From: an uncultured Eubacteriales bacterium
GTDB lineage: Bacteria > Bacillota > Clostridia > Lachnospirales > Lachnospiraceae
NCBI GenBank assembly: GCA_900317515.1
Contig: ONHA01000003.1
Span: 1-64,000, forward strand
Reading direction: 5' to 3'
DNA: 64,000 bases
Shown in pieces: positions 62,372 through 64,000 of this stretch. Under the pieces are notes generated by a model. The model was not told where the DNA came from. It did no database searches and was given only the letters and a program-made list of their open reading frames with translations. Each line of letters begins with the position of its first letter. Position 1 is the first letter of the stretch. The position numbers were made by a program, and so were the translations under genes.

Positions 62372-63826
62372 TTACGCCAGATCAAGCAGATAGAAATTAA
62401 AGGCACCCTTTCCGTTAAACCTGAAGAACAGCGCCTCCTTCTCCGAAAGCCCCGCGGGAAGCTGGGTCACGAACCCCTTCTTCTCCCTCGTCGGAGTCAC
62501 CGGGATCGTCGCGATCGGCTCGCCGTCCTCCTTCGTGCGGATCTCGACCGTGCCCTCCGCATTGCCCTTCACGATCATGCGGAGCTTCCTGGTCTTTGAG
62601 AGATCGAAATACTTGAACCCGACCACCGCGCCGTCGCAGACGTTGGCCACGTACTGGTCCGGACCGCCGTTCCGGTCGCCGCCGTCCTGGGTAAGATACG
62701 GGTTATCCTTCTTCGGGATCTTGATCATCGAGAGGAACTTTGTCCCGCTCTTGCCGTAGAGGTTGCAGGCGATGTAGGTCGGATAGCGTCCCTTGCCGTG
62801 CAGCGGGCCGCCGTTCAGGCCGCAGGAGGTCATCTCCGCCTGGTAGAACTTCCCGTCCTCGAACCGGATCTCCTCCGCGCAGGCCTGTCGCGAGGACTGC
62901 TTGCGGTTCGTGTGGCGGTGGTAGAACACGTAGTACTTCCCTTCGATCTCGATGAGGGAGCCGTGGGTGTTGCCGGTGTAGTTCTTCGCGTGATCCGTGT
63001 CCGGGACGCCCGGAAGACCGATATCGCCGCAGGAAATGAGAACCCCGCCGAACTCAAAGCCCGCATTCGGCTTGTCGCTCACCGCGTAGCACAGGTTATG
63101 GCTGTTTAAGGAGCTGTAAATAAAATAATACTTATCCCCAAACTTCCTCATCGAGCTCGCCTCGCCGAACGGCTGGGGCTCGTAGGGCGTGCCCTTGGCC
63201 TCCTCGTGGGTTAGGACGCCCATGTAATCCGGGCCTTTGAGGACCGTCTTCATGTCAGCTGTGTCGATCTCAAAGACCATCGGGCCGTGCTCGGTCGGCT
63301 TGGAGCCGTCCAGCAGGATCGGGTTGCCGCCGAAGGCAAAGCCGGTGTAGAGGTACAGCTTTCCGTCGTCATCCATGAAGATCGCCGGGTCGAACTGGAA
63401 GGGCTCACCCCTCTTGCCGATCGGCGTTCCGTCGTCGTAGGAGACGTAGCCGTAGAATTCGTATTTTCCGCCGGGCGTGTCCGAGACGGCGATGGAGATC
63501 ATCTTGGTCCCGCCCATGAAATAGTAGAGATAGAACCTTCCGTCCGGGCCCTGCACCATATCCGGGGCTGCGAGGCCGTTCGTGATCTTGAACCACGGGG
63601 CTGCAGGGTCCTCCTCGCGCTTGAAGATCTCACCTTCGTACCGCCAGTTGCCGAGGTCGTCGACCGGCGCGGACCAGCAGACGTAGTCGCCGAGGCAGAA
63701 GTTGATGCCGTTGAAGAGGTCGTGGGACCCGTAGATGTAGACGCGCCCGTCCACGATGTGCGGCTCGGCGTCCGGCACGTACTCCCAGCTGGGAAGGTAG
63801 GTGTTGAAGGCCTGCTTTGTTTTCAT
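62372..63826 (-). CDS. GH43-like glycoside hydrolase with C-terminal carbohydrate-binding-like domain
   Basis: 484-residue cytoplasmic protein without signal peptide. The five-bladed propeller pattern of GH43 is seen: PDAEPHIVDGRVYIYGSHD (first Asp), APDMVQGPDGRFYLYY (second Asp), EASSMRKFGDKYYFIYS (catalytic Glu), then NTHGSLIEIEGKYYVFYHRH. The final 130 residues form a separate beta domain (VEIRTKEDGEPIATI). GH43 members cut arabinosides and xylosides; here the target is unknown. The ATG at 63826 follows AGGAGG by nine bases. Extra upstream reading runs through the promoter and was discarded. Confidence 0.85.
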   Translation of the reverse strand: MKTKQAFNTYLPSWEYVPDAEPHIVDGRVYIYGSHDLFNGINFCLGDYVCWSAPVDDLGNWRYEGEIFKREEDPAAPWFKITNGLAAPDMVQGPDGRFYLYYFMGGTKMISIAVSDTPGGKYEFYGYVSYDDGTPIGKRGEPFQFDPAIFMDDDGKLYLYTGFAFGGNPILLDGSKPTEHGPMVFEIDTADMKTVLKGPDYMGVLTHEEAKGTPYEPQPFGEASSMRKFGDKYYFIYSSLNSHNLCYAVSDKPNAGFEFGGVLISCGDIGLPGVPDTDHAKNYTGNTHGSLIEIEGKYYVFYHRHTNRKQSSRQACAEEIRFEDGKFYQAEMTSCGLNGGPLHGKGRYPTYIACNLYGKSGTKFLSMIKIPKKDNPYLTQDGGDRNGGPDQYVANVCDGAVVGFKYFDLSKTRKLRMIVKGNAEGTVEIRTKEDGEPIATIPVTPTREKKGFVTQLPAGLSEKEALFFRFNGKGAFNFYLLDLA

Positions 63827-63869
63827 TTCCTGTGTCCTCCTTATCGCAATACAAAGAAACTTTGTAAAG

Positions 63870-63875
63870 ATTATA
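63870..63875 (-). promoter_or_regulatory. -10 box of the GH43-like gene
   Basis: Perfect TATAAT on the minus strand, 44 bases upstream of the start. The expected -35 position falls inside a terminator hairpin and shows no match, so an activator may be required. Confidence 0.5.
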
Positions 63876-63879
63876 CAAC

Positions 63880-63905
63880 AAAACCGGTGCCGATGCACCG
63901 GTTTT
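63880..63905 (-). terminator. Terminator of the gene at the right edge
   Basis: Eleven-bp stem AAAACCGGTGC/GCACCGGTTTT with CGAT loop and T-rich tail on the minus strand. Confidence 0.82.
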
Positions 63906-63916
63906 ACGCAGTTTGT

Positions 63917-64000
63917 TTAAAAATATTCTCCAAGCTCTGACATGAGAACGCCGTCGGCCCTCGCGCCGCCCCCGTCATCCTCCCCGGTAAAATCCGCGGG
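63917..64000 (-). CDS. 3' end of a gene continuing beyond the window
   Basis: The last 27 codons of an open frame on the minus strand read PADFTGEDDGGGARADGVLM then SELGEYF and a TAA at 63917-63919. It is followed by a terminator, which supports its being a real gene end. The family cannot be named from so short a piece. Confidence 0.6.
   Translation of the reverse strand, partial: PADFTGEDDGGGARADGVLMSELGEYF

Noticed and set aside
1..64000. tRNA, rRNA or riboswitch genes
   Set aside because: No cloverleaf, rRNA segment or recognisable aptamer was seen when reading the intergenic regions on both strands.

Overview
The window reads as a chromosomal segment of a GC-rich member of the class Clostridia, most likely Lachnospiraceae-like. 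The pointers are IreB, DUF1292 and a Firmicutes RNase J at the left end, the hrcA-grpE-dnaK-dnaJ order with CIRCE operators, a type III glutamine synthetase, a DUF6472 mini-protein, sigma-A promoters and AGGAGG ribosome binding sites. No rRNA, tRNA, CRISPR array, phage or intact insertion sequence was seen, and no gene-free stretch exceeds 300 bases.

Layout. 1-4052 (minus): RNA and DNA housekeeping operon (ireB, ruvX, DUF1292, RNase J cut by the window edge) preceded by mtaB. 4188-4424 (plus): an HPr/Crh-like protein without the catalytic histidine. 4512-13405 (minus): a long export locus with a YtrA-type GntR repressor, its ATPase and large permease, then a MacB-like exporter with two adaptor subunits. 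13615-17904 (minus): thiI, cysteine desulfurase, and ftsH under a CIRCE element. 18088-20871 (plus): two uncharacterised membrane proteins and truA. 20914-23407 (minus): an overlapping pair of unknown genes, one resembling the 37-kDa nucleoid-associated family and one with a C-terminal membrane region; this is the best candidate here for an undescribed system. 23464-24030: carbonic anhydrase. 24237-27349 (plus): VTC-domain protein, DUF4956 membrane protein and a Cthe_2159-like surface protein. 27432-29948 (minus): an AT-richer DUF2142-like membrane protein, probably acquired. 30101-36810 (minus): rsmE, prmA, a broken dnaJ, dnaK, grpE, hrcA. 36978-46366 (minus): SPFH protein, DUF6472, uvrB, ftsX, ftsE, a CdaR/PucR-type regulator, glnN and fba. 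46533-48672 (plus): an SDR oxidoreductase and an HtrA-type protease. 48752-63826 (mainly minus): extracellular FMN/FAD reductase, sugar PTS enzyme II, amylosucrase-like GH13 enzyme, copper ATPase with CsoR repressor, a hybrid sensor protein with a divergent Hpt protein, thioesterase, NSS transporter and a GH43-like glycosidase. The last 84 bases hold the 3' end of another minus-strand gene.

How the genes connect. Heat and protein-quality control (hrcA operon, ftsH, HtrA) appear partly coordinated through two CIRCE sites. Sugar use shows a shared design: the PTS gene and the GH13 gene each carry a cre/LacI-type site over the -35 box. Copper export has a CsoR operator inside the spacer of the csoR-copA promoter. 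Three copies of a GGGACGGTTCTCC inverted repeat each lie just upstream of the promoter of a repressor-headed operon, and the octamer AAAATGAA/TTCATTTT is far more frequent than base composition predicts.
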